Below, in pieces: positions 4,815 to 12,455 of a stretch of 24,523 nt of DNA (positions within the stretch are counted from its first letter, which is position 1; each line of letters begins with the position of its first letter). Origin of the DNA: Methylococcaceae bacterium. Its GTDB lineage: Bacteria; Pseudomonadota; Gammaproteobacteria; Methylococcales; Methylomonadaceae. The DNA lies in the NCBI GenBank assembly GCA_013140465.1, contig JABFST010000427.1, forward strand, positions 1-24,523. The letters run 5' to 3'. Position numbers and translations under genes: made by a program. The notes beneath the pieces were generated by a model that ran no database searches, had not been told where the DNA came from, and saw only the letters and a list, made by a program, of their open reading frames with translations.

Positions 4815-7800
4815 TTGCGGTTTGCTCCGCGCACGTTCCGCAAATGGTCTGAATTTCAGGTTGCCAATACTGCTTTCGGCTCGACATCGTTTTTGGTGTT
4901 AGAGGCGATAGGCGGGTTTTTGTCGATTAATTATGGTTTTACCAATGCTTTTTGGGCGATTTTGGCGGTCGGGCTGGTGATTTTTATCACCAGCTTCCCG
5001 ATTAGTTATTATGCCGCGCGTTATAACATCGACATTGATTTGCTCACGCGCAGCGCGGGCTTTGGCTATATCGGCTCGACGGTCACGTCGCTGATTTACG
5101 CGTCGTTTACCTTTACCTTGTTCGCCTTAGAAGCCTCGATTATGTCTTCGGCTTTGGAGCTGTATTTTCAGATTCCTATCGCTATTGCCCATGTCATCAG
5201 TGCCGTCACGGTCATTCCTTTGGTGACGTTTGGCATCACCACTATCAGCCGTTTGCAATTATGGACGCAACCGTTGTGGCTGCTGTTGTTGGTGACACCT
5301 TATATAGTGGTGTTTAACCGTGAACCCGAAGCGCTAATGACGCTGGAAACTTATTTTTGGATAGCGGGCAGCGGGCAAGGTTTTAATTGGCTGTTGTTTG
5401 GCAGTGCCACCACAATTGCGTTTTCGATGGTTGCGCAAATTGGCGAGCAAGTGGATTTTTTGCGCTTTATGCCGCCGTTGACCGCGCGTAACCGTGGGCG
5501 TTGGTGGCTGGCAACCCTCAGCGCGGGGCCGGGATGGATTTTGTTTGGCATGGTGCGGCAGTTGGGTGGGGCGTTATTGGCGCATTTGGCGGTGCGCCAC
5601 GGCATTCCTGAGCTACACGCCCATGAGCCGACGCAAATGTATTTGGTCGCGTATGGCGAATTGTTTACCGACCCACGGGTGGCGTTGGCGGTAACGACGT
5701 TGTTTGTGGTGGTTTCGCAGTTAAAAATCAATGTCACCAATGCTTACGCGGGGTCGTTGGCGTGGTCCAACTTTTTTTCGCGGCTGACCCATAGCCATCC
5801 GGGACGGGTGGTGTGGCTGGTGTTTAATGTCTCCATCGCCTTGTTGTTGATGGAATTTGGGGTGTTTGGCGCGTTGGAAAAAGTGTTGGGGCTGTTTTCT
5901 AATATGTCGATTGCGTGGATTAGCGTGGTTGCCGCCGAGTTGCTGATTAACAAGCCGTTAGGCTTAAGCCCTAAGATTGTGGAATTTAAACGCGCGTATT
6001 TGCCGGACTTAAATCCGGTTGGCATCGTCTCTACCTTATGCGCGTCTACGGTGTCGATAGCCGCGTATTTGGGGGTGTTTGGCGTGTATATGCAAGCGTT
6101 TTCGGCGTTTATTGCCCTGAGTTTGGCTTTTGTGTTGGTGCCGCTGATTGCCTGGCTGTATGGGCCGGAACGTTATCTGGCGCGGGACAACACCCTCAAC
6201 AATCAACAGCCTGTCAGCCGTTGCAGCATTTGCAATAACACGTTTGAGCGCGAGGACATGGCGCATTGCCCGGTGTATATAGGCGGCATCTGTTCTTTGT
6301 GCTGTACCTTGGATGCCTCGTGCATGGACGCGTGCAAGCCCGGTATGCGCCTGGACGATTATTTGCACCGCTTTGCCGATTATTGTTTGCCGCGTTATTT
6401 TAACCTGACCATCCGCTTGCGCTGGATACGGTTTGCGTTGTTGTTTTTGTTCCTGACCATCCTGACCACGGTGTTTGTCGGCATCATTTATTATCAAGAC
6501 TTGCTGACCGCCGAACACGCCCCGGCGTCGTTTGATTTATTGCTGGGCAATTTTGTGAAGGTGTATGCGTCGTTGTTGGTGTTTATTGGCTTATGCACTT
6601 GGTGGCTGATTTTAAACGACGAAAGCCGCCGCGTTGCGAACGAGGAAATCGCCAAGCAAACCCAACGCTTGTTGCGGGAAATTGCCGAACACGAAAAAAC
6701 CGATGCCAAGCTGCAAGAGGCCATCAAAATGGCGGATCGTGCCAATACCGCCAAAAGCCGCTTTTTAAGCAGCATGAGCCACGAAATCCGCACGCCCTTA
6801 AACAGCATTATCGGCTATGCCTATATTTTGCAAAAAGACCCGTCCATCCCGGAACACCGCAAACAAGCCGTGAATATTTTAAAGCGTAGCGGCGAGCATT
6901 TGTCCGGGCTGATAGAAGACATCCTCGACATTGCCCGTATTGAAGCGCGTAAGTTTGAGCTGCGCCGCGAGCCTATCGATTTTCCGCTATTTATTGAACA
7001 CCTCATCAGTTTGTTTAAGCCCCAAGCGCAAGCCAAAGGCTTGGCGTTTTATTGCCAAATCGTCAACACTTTGCCTAACCGGGTGTCGGGTGATGAAAAA
7101 CGCGTACAGCAAATTTTAATTAACCTCTTAGGCAACGCCATCAAATTTACCCAATCCGGCGAGATTATCCTAAAAATTGCTTATAGCTGCGGGGTGACTA
7201 CTTTTCAGGTGATCGACACCGGCCCAGGCATTGAGCAAGACCAGCTGCAAAATATTTTTCAGCCGTTTACCCAATTGCCTAATGAAAAACTCGACACGGG
7301 CAGCGGCTTGGGGCTGACCATCAGCAAAATCTTGTGCGAGATTATGGGCGGCGAACTGGCGGTGGTCAGTGCCCCCGAACAAGGCTCTACCTTTACGGTA
7401 CGCTTGTTGTTGCCAAATATGGGCGATGAGCAACAAGCCTTACAAGAAGACGATATAGTCGGCTATCAAGGGCCACGACTAACGCTGTTGATTGTAGATG
7501 ACCAACCCGAACACCGCGAATTGTTGCGGGCGATTTTGGCGCCCTTAGGCTTTGCGCTGTTAGAAGCGGGCAATGGCGAAGAGTGTTTGGCAGTGGTGAA
7601 AAGCCAAAAACCACAGCTGATTTTGTTGGATTTAGCCATGTATGGCATGGATGGTTTTGCCACGGCCAAGCGGCTGCGCCAACTCGGTTATGTGATGCCG
7701 ATTATTGTGTTTAGCGCCAACGCCTATCCGGCTGACCGGGTGCGGGCCATTAATGCTGGCTGCAATGACTTTTTAGCCAAGCCCATTCAAGTCAACGCCT

Positions 7801-8096
7801 TGCTTTATAAACTAAAACTGCATTTGGCCTTGACGTGGACATACCACGATGACGACACGATAGCCGAAACGGCGGCCTTGCCACCCACCTTAGCCATGCT
7901 CGATGAGCTTAACAGCTATGTGCGCATAGGTGATATGCTGGGGCTTAAGCAGGCCCTTAACCAACTGATCGCACAACACCCGGAACAGGCGCAATTTGCC
8001 CAACAATTGCTGACTTTGGCGAGTGAGTTTAAGCTATTGGACATTAAATCCCTACTCCACTTAGCCAGCGAGGAACACCACCCCAATGAACCCTGA
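4815..8096 (+). CDS. Transporter-fused hybrid sensor histidine kinase
   Basis: From TTG at 4815 the protein has 1093 residues. Residues 1-450 form a polytopic domain of about 12 helices resembling NCS1 nucleobase permeases (LeuT fold). A cysteine-rich patch follows (470-510, starting CSIC), then two more helices (about 537-560 and 581-602) and a coiled coil. A HisKA domain has phospho-acceptor H656 in SMSHEIRTPL, then a HATPase_c domain (about 765-880) with DTGPG and GSGLGL. A receiver (about 890-1005) has phospho-acceptor D939, and a helical tail follows. It probably senses a small solute at the inner membrane and passes phosphate to the overlapping regulator. The start is uncertain: protein-like sequence (RRDYNAWVANETLEDYALRF) extends upstream in frame to a stop at 4692 with no ATG, GTG or TTG. 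Confidence 0.9.
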   Translation: MRFAPRTFRKWSEFQVANTAFGSTSFLVLEAIGGFLSINYGFTNAFWAILAVGLVIFITSFPISYYAARYNIDIDLLTRSAGFGYIGSTVTSLIYASFTFTLFALEASIMSSALELYFQIPIAIAHVISAVTVIPLVTFGITTISRLQLWTQPLWLLLLVTPYIVVFNREPEALMTLETYFWIAGSGQGFNWLLFGSATTIAFSMVAQIGEQVDFLRFMPPLTARNRGRWWLATLSAGPGWILFGMVRQLGGALLAHLAVRHGIPELHAHEPTQMYLVAYGELFTDPRVALAVTTLFVVVSQLKINVTNAYAGSLAWSNFFSRLTHSHPGRVVWLVFNVSIALLLMEFGVFGALEKVLGLFSNMSIAWISVVAAELLINKPLGLSPKIVEFKRAYLPDLNPVGIVSTLCASTVSIAAYLGVFGVYMQAFSAFIALSLAFVLVPLIAWLYGPERYLARDNTLNNQQPVSRCSICNNTFEREDMAHCPVYIGGICSLCCTLDASCMDACKPGMRLDDYLHRFADYCLPRYFNLTIRLRWIRFALLFLFLTILTTVFVGIIYYQDLLTAEHAPASFDLLLGNFVKVYASLLVFIGLCTWWLILNDESRRVANEEIAKQTQRLLREIAEHEKTDAKLQEAIKMADRANTAKSRFLSSMSHEIRTPLNSIIGYAYILQKDPSIPEHRKQAVNILKRSGEHLSGLIEDILDIARIEARKFELRREPIDFPLFIEHLISLFKPQAQAKGLAFYCQIVNTLPNRVSGDEKRVQQILINLLGNAIKFTQSGEIILKIAYSCGVTTFQVIDTGPGIEQDQLQNIFQPFTQLPNEKLDTGSGLGLTISKILCEIMGGELAVVSAPEQGSTFTVRLLLPNMGDEQQALQEDDIVGYQGPRLTLLIVDDQPEHRELLRAILAPLGFALLEAGNGEECLAVVKSQKPQLILLDLAMYGMDGFATAKRLRQLGYVMPIIVFSANAYPADRVRAINAGCNDFLAKPIQVNALLYKLKLHLALTWTYHDDDTIAETAALPPTLAMLDELNSYVRIGDMLGLKQALNQLIAQHPEQAQFAQQLLTLASEFKLLDIKSLLHLASEEHHPNEP

Positions 8097-9021
8097 ACTT
8101 TCGCACAGCCTTGGTAATGTCATGATTGTTGATGACACACCCGGCAATTTGGCGCTGCTATCCGACACCCTCTCCGAAGCGGGCTACCGGGTGTTGGTGG
8201 CGACTGACGGCTTGTCGGCCTTGGCACAAATCGACTTGTTAAAACCCGACATTATTTTGTTGGATGTGATGATGCCGGGCATCGACGGTTTTGAAACTTG
8301 CCGACGCTTAAAAGCTAAGCCCGACACTGCGCAAATTCCAGTGCTGTTTATGACCGCGTTAAGCGAGCTGGATGATTTGCTGCGCGGCTTTGACGAAGGT
8401 GCGGTGGATTATTTGGTTAAACCGATACGCCCGCCAGAAGTGCTGGCGCGGGTGTCGGTACAACTTAACCAAGTGCGGTTGTTGCGGCGCGCCGAACAGG
8501 CACTCAGCCAAAGCCCGGTTGCCGTCGTCGCGATTAATGCTACAGGCGGCATCACTTGGCTTAGCCCAGGTGGCGTACAGTGGCTAGAAGAGTTTGCGCT
8601 TAAACACAGCTTAACCACGCAACACGGCGTAGGCACTTCCTTACCCAAACCGTTGTTGGAGTGGTTAAGCGCAAGCGATACCCTCAGCGACGAAAACGCG
8701 ACATATAACAGCTACCGCGCAGGGGTGAGTTTTTCCGCCAAAATATGCACTTGCAAACAAACGGGCGAATCGCTGCTCATGCTGGAAAAACAAACAGGCG
8801 AGTGGGATTTGGACGTGGTAAAAAATGCCGTGGGCTTGACTTTTCGGGAAGCTGAGATATTGATGTGGGTATCGCGCGGCAAAACCAATAAAGAAGTCGG
8901 CATTATTTTGGGCAATAGCCCCCGCACCATTAATAAACATTTGGAGCATATCTTTGAAAAACTGGGCGTGGTCACCCGCGCGGCGGCGGTTTCTAAAGTG
9001 TTGCAACGGACGTCTGTATAG
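8086..9021 (+). CDS. LuxR-family response regulator (REC-PAS-like-HTH)
   Basis: This 311-residue protein begins with a receiver domain (about 10-125; VDD acid pocket, phospho-acceptor D60 in LLDVMMPG, K in LVKPI). A middle segment (about 140-230) resembles PAS (AVVAINATGGITW). A LuxR/FixJ-type helix-turn-helix ends the chain (about 245-305; LTFREAEILMWVSRGKTNKE). Its ATG lies inside the kinase gene (11-bp overlap), with GAGGAA about 10 nt upstream, so the pair is translationally coupled. It should be the kinase's DNA-binding output. The targets cannot be deduced. The extra PAS-like segment between REC and HTH suggests a second input. Confidence 0.92.
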   Translation: MNPELSHSLGNVMIVDDTPGNLALLSDTLSEAGYRVLVATDGLSALAQIDLLKPDIILLDVMMPGIDGFETCRRLKAKPDTAQIPVLFMTALSELDDLLRGFDEGAVDYLVKPIRPPEVLARVSVQLNQVRLLRRAEQALSQSPVAVVAINATGGITWLSPGGVQWLEEFALKHSLTTQHGVGTSLPKPLLEWLSASDTLSDENATYNSYRAGVSFSAKICTCKQTGESLLMLEKQTGEWDLDVVKNAVGLTFREAEILMWVSRGKTNKEVGIILGNSPRTINKHLEHIFEKLGVVTRAAAVSKVLQRTSV

Positions 9022-9045
9022 AGAACGTAGAAAGTAAAAGCGACA

Positions 9046-9263
9046 TTAAATCCCCCCTCACCCTACCCTCTCCCTGAGGGCATAGGTATCTACACAAGGT
9101 TTAAAAGCCATAATAACAATAAGTTATACTGTGCACAGCCCCCTCTCCCTCAGGGAGAGGGTTGGGGAGAGGGGTATATAAATCACAAGTTAAATCCCCT
9201 CATCCAAACCTTCTCCTTGAGGGAGTAGGCTCTTTATGGGTTGTGTAGATACCTCTGCCCTGA
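9046..9263. repeat. Palindromic repeat cluster with long inverted repeat
   Basis: Several CCCTCTCCCTGAGGG-type units lie here. One is the perfect palindrome at 9141-9161 (arms CCCTCTCCCT/AGGGAGAGGG around one base). Flanking it, AGGTATCTACACAA (9084-9097) and its exact complement (9241-9254) face each other. With two mismatches the inverted match extends to about 9073-9097 and 9241-9265. The whole block could fold into a large hairpin and may end transcription of the kinase-regulator pair. Confidence 0.75.
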
Positions 9264-9379
9264 GGAGGGTGTCGTAAAAGGTCGGTTGTTCACAATGTAA
9301 AGAAGCATAACATTTTGATTTTGTTGAGTTACGCTACGCTAATCCAACTTAAATTCAGGCTTTTACGACACCCTCCTGA
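9261..9379. mobile_element. 113-bp miniature inverted-repeat element (MITE)
   Basis: The element spans 9264-9376. Its 17-bp ends are perfect inverted repeats (GGAGGGTGTCGTAAAAG and its complement at 9360-9376). It is flanked by TGA at 9261-9263 and 9377-9379. Excising it with one TGA restores CCCTGAGGGAGAGG, the local palindromic repeat, so it inserted into that repeat. The interior has no coding capacity. A 3-bp TNA-type duplication would fit a derivative of an IS5-family (IS1031-like) element, which is an inference. Confidence 0.7.
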
Positions 9380-9413
9380 GGGAGAGGGGGGTTATTCAAT
9401 AAACCTCCCCTAA

Positions 9414-9434
9414 CCCCTCCTTTTTAAGGAGGGG
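9414..9434. repeat. Hairpin repeat CCCCTCCTT/AAGGAGGGG
   Basis: A perfect 9-bp stem around a TTT loop. It belongs to the same class of GC-rich palindromic intergenic repeats seen just upstream. No T-run follows, so a terminator role is unclear. Confidence 0.6.
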
Positions 9435-9435
9435 G

Positions 9436-9694
9436 ACTGAATGTTTACGATTTATCAGCTTCGGACTCTATAAACTTGGCGGCGCAGGTGCTGCCTAACC
9501 CTAGTTTTTAGTTGAACCGTAGCGGGCTTATCGGTATAACTAACGCCGCAACGGCTAGGCCATGCTGGCGGTAACAGCTCAAGGCCGCCTTAAGCTCTGA
9601 CAACTTAACATTAATCGCTAATACAGTGCCGTAAGACTTGGCCTACATCGCCGGATGGATGTACAGCCCAGACCTTGGCGGCCTTATTGACTGC
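9436..9694. other. Non-coding stretch upstream of cobQ
   Basis: I see no gene here. I looked for a cobalamin riboswitch because cobQ follows, and found no convincing B12 box or conserved core. A promoter for cobQ probably lies here but cannot be placed. Confidence 0.4.
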
Positions 9695-9708
9695 TTGAAG
9701 GATGATAG

Positions 9709-11109
9709 ATGAAACCACTAGCTGTTTTGGGGACAAGTTCAGATGCGGGGAAAACCACGCTAACGATGGCATTATGCCGGATTTTTGCCGACCAAGGCAT
9801 CAAGGTCGCGCCCTTTAAGGCACAAAATGTGTCCAATAACTCAGCCGTAACCCAAGAAGGGCGCGAAATTTCTAGGGCGCAGTGCCTACAGGCCGAAGCG
9901 GCGCGGATAGAACCCAGCTATTTGTTTAACCCAGTGTTGTTAAAATCGCAGGGCGAACGCGGCGTACAGGTGATCGTCAATGGGTTGGTGCATAAAACCC
10001 AAACCCCGGTCGGCTATTTTGATGACATTGACACGCTCAAGCCACCCGTGGAACAGGCGTTTACGCGCTTGCTGCAAGATTACGACTTGGTGATTGCCGA
10101 AGGCGCGGGATCGCCTGTGGAGTTAAACCTGCTGGAACAGGATTTAGCCAATACCTTTATCACCAATACTTTCAACACCAAAAACATTTTGGTGGCCGAC
10201 ATCGAACGGGGCGGCGTGTTTGCCGCCATTTACGGCACTATGGCATTGATGGACCCGATTATGCGCAGCAATTTAATCGGCGTGGTCATCAATAAGTTTC
10301 GCGGCGACCGCAGCCTGTTTACCGACGGCGAAAAAATCATCCGCGACCGTTTTGGTTTGCCAGTGTTGGGCGTGTTGCCGTTTTTGCCCTTAAATATAGA
10401 CATGGAAGATTCCCAGTCGCTGCACAATTACCAGCAACGGCGGGCAGACGTTAAAGTGCGCGTGGCGGTGATTGCCTATCCGGGGCTGAGCAATTTTAAT
10501 GACCTCGATGTGCTGATGGCTGATCCCGAGCTGGATGTGGAACTGATCCATGCGCATTGTTCGCTAAGCAGCTTTGATATGGTGCTGTTGCCGGGCAGCA
10601 AAACCGTTATCCGTGACCTGCAATGGCTAAAGCAACAGGGCTTGTTTAAGGAGCTACAGCATTTCACCCAACCTATCTTTGGAATTTGTGGCGGCATCCA
10701 GATTTTGTGCCAGAGCGTACATGATCCCGAAGGCTTGGAACATGACAGTGTCAGCGAAGAAAAGGGCCTAGGGTTTATTGATGATATAGTCACTTACCAA
10801 AACCCCAAAATACTCCAGAACGGTTATTACCAGCTGTTTTCCTACACGGCGATTAAAGGCTATGAAATCCATTGTGGGCGCATGGGCAAATACCCGTTGT
10901 TTTACCAAAATGGGCATGTCATGGCGACACATGTACACGGCGTGTTTGACGACAACACCTTTCGGGGCGATTATTTTAAAGCCATCAACCCCCATTACCA
11001 CGGCTTTGATTATAGCCAATACCGTACCGGACAAATCCAAGGCTTTGCCGACATGGTGGCGGAAAACTTGGATACTGCCGCCATATTGCAAATCTTACAA
11101 GCCGATTAA
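9709..11109 (+). CDS. cobQ: Cobyric acid synthase
   Basis: CobQ (466 residues) amidates side chains b, d, e and g of adenosylcobyrinic a,c-diamide in the cytoplasm, using ATP and glutamine, to give adenosylcobyric acid. The N-terminal synthetase domain has the P-loop-like GTSSDAGKT (8-16) and a second nucleotide-binding stretch around IAEGAGSP and DIERGG. The C-terminal glutamine amidotransferase domain has the nucleophile C327 in FGICGG and the catalytic His H410 in THVHGVFD. The ATG at 9709 follows AAGGA at a good distance. The length is slightly under the usual 480-500. No other cobalamin gene adjoins it, so the pathway is dispersed. Confidence 0.95.
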   Translation: MKPLAVLGTSSDAGKTTLTMALCRIFADQGIKVAPFKAQNVSNNSAVTQEGREISRAQCLQAEAARIEPSYLFNPVLLKSQGERGVQVIVNGLVHKTQTPVGYFDDIDTLKPPVEQAFTRLLQDYDLVIAEGAGSPVELNLLEQDLANTFITNTFNTKNILVADIERGGVFAAIYGTMALMDPIMRSNLIGVVINKFRGDRSLFTDGEKIIRDRFGLPVLGVLPFLPLNIDMEDSQSLHNYQQRRADVKVRVAVIAYPGLSNFNDLDVLMADPELDVELIHAHCSLSSFDMVLLPGSKTVIRDLQWLKQQGLFKELQHFTQPIFGICGGIQILCQSVHDPEGLEHDSVSEEKGLGFIDDIVTYQNPKILQNGYYQLFSYTAIKGYEIHCGRMGKYPLFYQNGHVMATHVHGVFDDNTFRGDYFKAINPHYHGFDYSQYRTGQIQGFADMVAENLDTAAILQILQAD

Positions 11110-11636
11110 GCCACGCCAGACCATCGGAACACAACGGCTTTAGACCTTGCCGACCAGGCAAAAGCTATAGCCGTTGCCCGCAAACCAGTTGGGTGGTCAC
11201 GTCCTTGTAGCCACGTTAAACCTTCCGGCCATCACCAACATTATTCAAATTAATGTGAGCTTTTACCAAGCGATTTAGCCGCAAACTGTTACCCTAAGCA
11301 TTAAGCAATAGCACAAGCATTCGACCGCAATAGTGCCAAAAAGCCTACCTCCTCTCAAAATCGGCTAGGCAAGACTGTACCCAACACCTGTTTGTGCGGA
11401 TTGCAGTGGCTGTGGCGACTATAAGCAATAGGTATGCCTAAATTATCCAGTGTTTTAATAATCACTCGCCAGCATACGGAGTTAGTGTTGCAACATAGGG
11501 CTAGGTTGTGCTTAAAGCCACGATTTATCTGGGCATAAAGAACCTTCCTTAAACTATAAAATGCTTCTGTTCCTGCAATTCCATAGTAGAATTGTGAAAA
11601 ATTACCATTTATTTATTTTTTTAAGGTGGACTGTTT
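11110..11636. other. 527-bp intergenic region, cobQ to acyltransferase
   Basis: No convincing gene. Near the start, ACAACGGCTTTAGAC (11131-11145) is the exact complement of 15 bases in the 33-bp tandem units at 4422-4553. CAACGGCT (11132-11139) faces AGCCGTTG (11169-11176) and could form a weak terminator for cobQ. A minus-strand frame of about 80 codons (roughly 11610-11370) is open but lacks ATG, GTG or TTG near its 5' end. It may be a gene fragment, and its product is not recognised. An A/T-rich segment precedes the next gene. Confidence 0.4.
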
Positions 11637-12371
11637 ATGACTACGACTAAAAGCCTGGTTGATATTTTTAATGATTATTTTGATATGGTGCCGGCCATTA
11701 CCGACGAACTGAAGGCCGAGGTGTACCGCTTACGCTACCAAGTTTACTGCCTAGAAACGGGCTTTGAAGATCCGTCCGATTACCCTGACGGCTTGGAGTT
11801 TGATGAGTTTGACAGCCACTCGGTGCATTACCTGATCTATCACCGCAAGCAAGGCGTTTATATGGCAACTACGCGGCTGATTCTGCCCGCAGCCGACAAT
11901 ATCGACAAGCTATTCCCTATTGAAATCCATTGCCCTATCGACAACCTCGAAGCCTTACAGCATGTTTCCAGGCCACATTTGGCAGAAGCCTCACGGTTTT
12001 GTGTCTCTAAAGACTTCAGGCGCAGAAAAAACGAAATGAACACCGTGATGGGTATCAACACCGAAGCCGAAAACGTGTTCTCCCAAGACGAGCGGCGTAT
12101 TTTTCCGCATATCACCCTGGCCTTGTTTGCCTGCCTGATCCGCATGAGTTGCGAAAATGACGTGCGCGATTGGTATGCGGTGATGGAACCTGCGTTAATA
12201 CGCGTGTTTTCAACCCTAGGCATGGATTTTATCGGCATAGGGCCATTGACCGATTATCATGGCAAACGCCGCCCCTGCACGATTAAGGTCAGTGACTTGC
12301 TCAGTGGTGTGGAACACAAGGATTTGAACAGTTGGCACATGCTGACCAATCATGGGCAGTTTGTGCAATAA
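11637..12371 (+). CDS. PEP-CTERM/exosortase-associated acyltransferase
   Basis: This 244-residue protein matches the GNAT-fold N-acyl-amino-acid-synthase-like family that accompanies exosortase/PEP-CTERM loci. The diagnostic stretch is YRLRYQVYCLETGFED (about 27-42), followed by acidic FDEFDSHSVHYLIY and TRLILP, as in autoinducer- and acyl-amino-acid-synthase relatives. The exact substrate is unknown; transfer of an acyl chain from a carrier to an amino group is inferred from the fold. The ATG at 11637 has a strong AAGGTGG site upstream. The prsK gene follows after 84 bp on the same strand, and the two probably work in the same exopolysaccharide and protein-sorting programme. Confidence 0.9.
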   Translation: MTTTKSLVDIFNDYFDMVPAITDELKAEVYRLRYQVYCLETGFEDPSDYPDGLEFDEFDSHSVHYLIYHRKQGVYMATTRLILPAADNIDKLFPIEIHCPIDNLEALQHVSRPHLAEASRFCVSKDFRRRKNEMNTVMGINTEAENVFSQDERRIFPHITLALFACLIRMSCENDVRDWYAVMEPALIRVFSTLGMDFIGIGPLTDYHGKRRPCTIKVSDLLSGVEHKDLNSWHMLTNHGQFVQ

Positions 12372-12455
12372 GCTAGCTAACGCAACGTGCCATATAGCCC
12401 TATAAAAAGCCCTTTCTAGGACTATATCCCCAACGGTTTAGGGCAAGAGAATCAC

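Noticed and set aside
6036..6518. Minus-strand open frame inside the sensor kinase
   Set aside because: It is a shadow of the kinase coding strand, with no ribosome-binding site or recognisable domain.
9436..9708. Cobalamin riboswitch ahead of cobQ
   Set aside because: No convincing B12 box or conserved core sequence could be found.
11470..11500. Sigma-54 promoter (GG-N10-GC) upstream of the acyltransferase
   Set aside because: GGAGTTAGTGTTGC has the right spacing, but the -24 element is poor and it lies about 150 bp upstream; the match could be chance.
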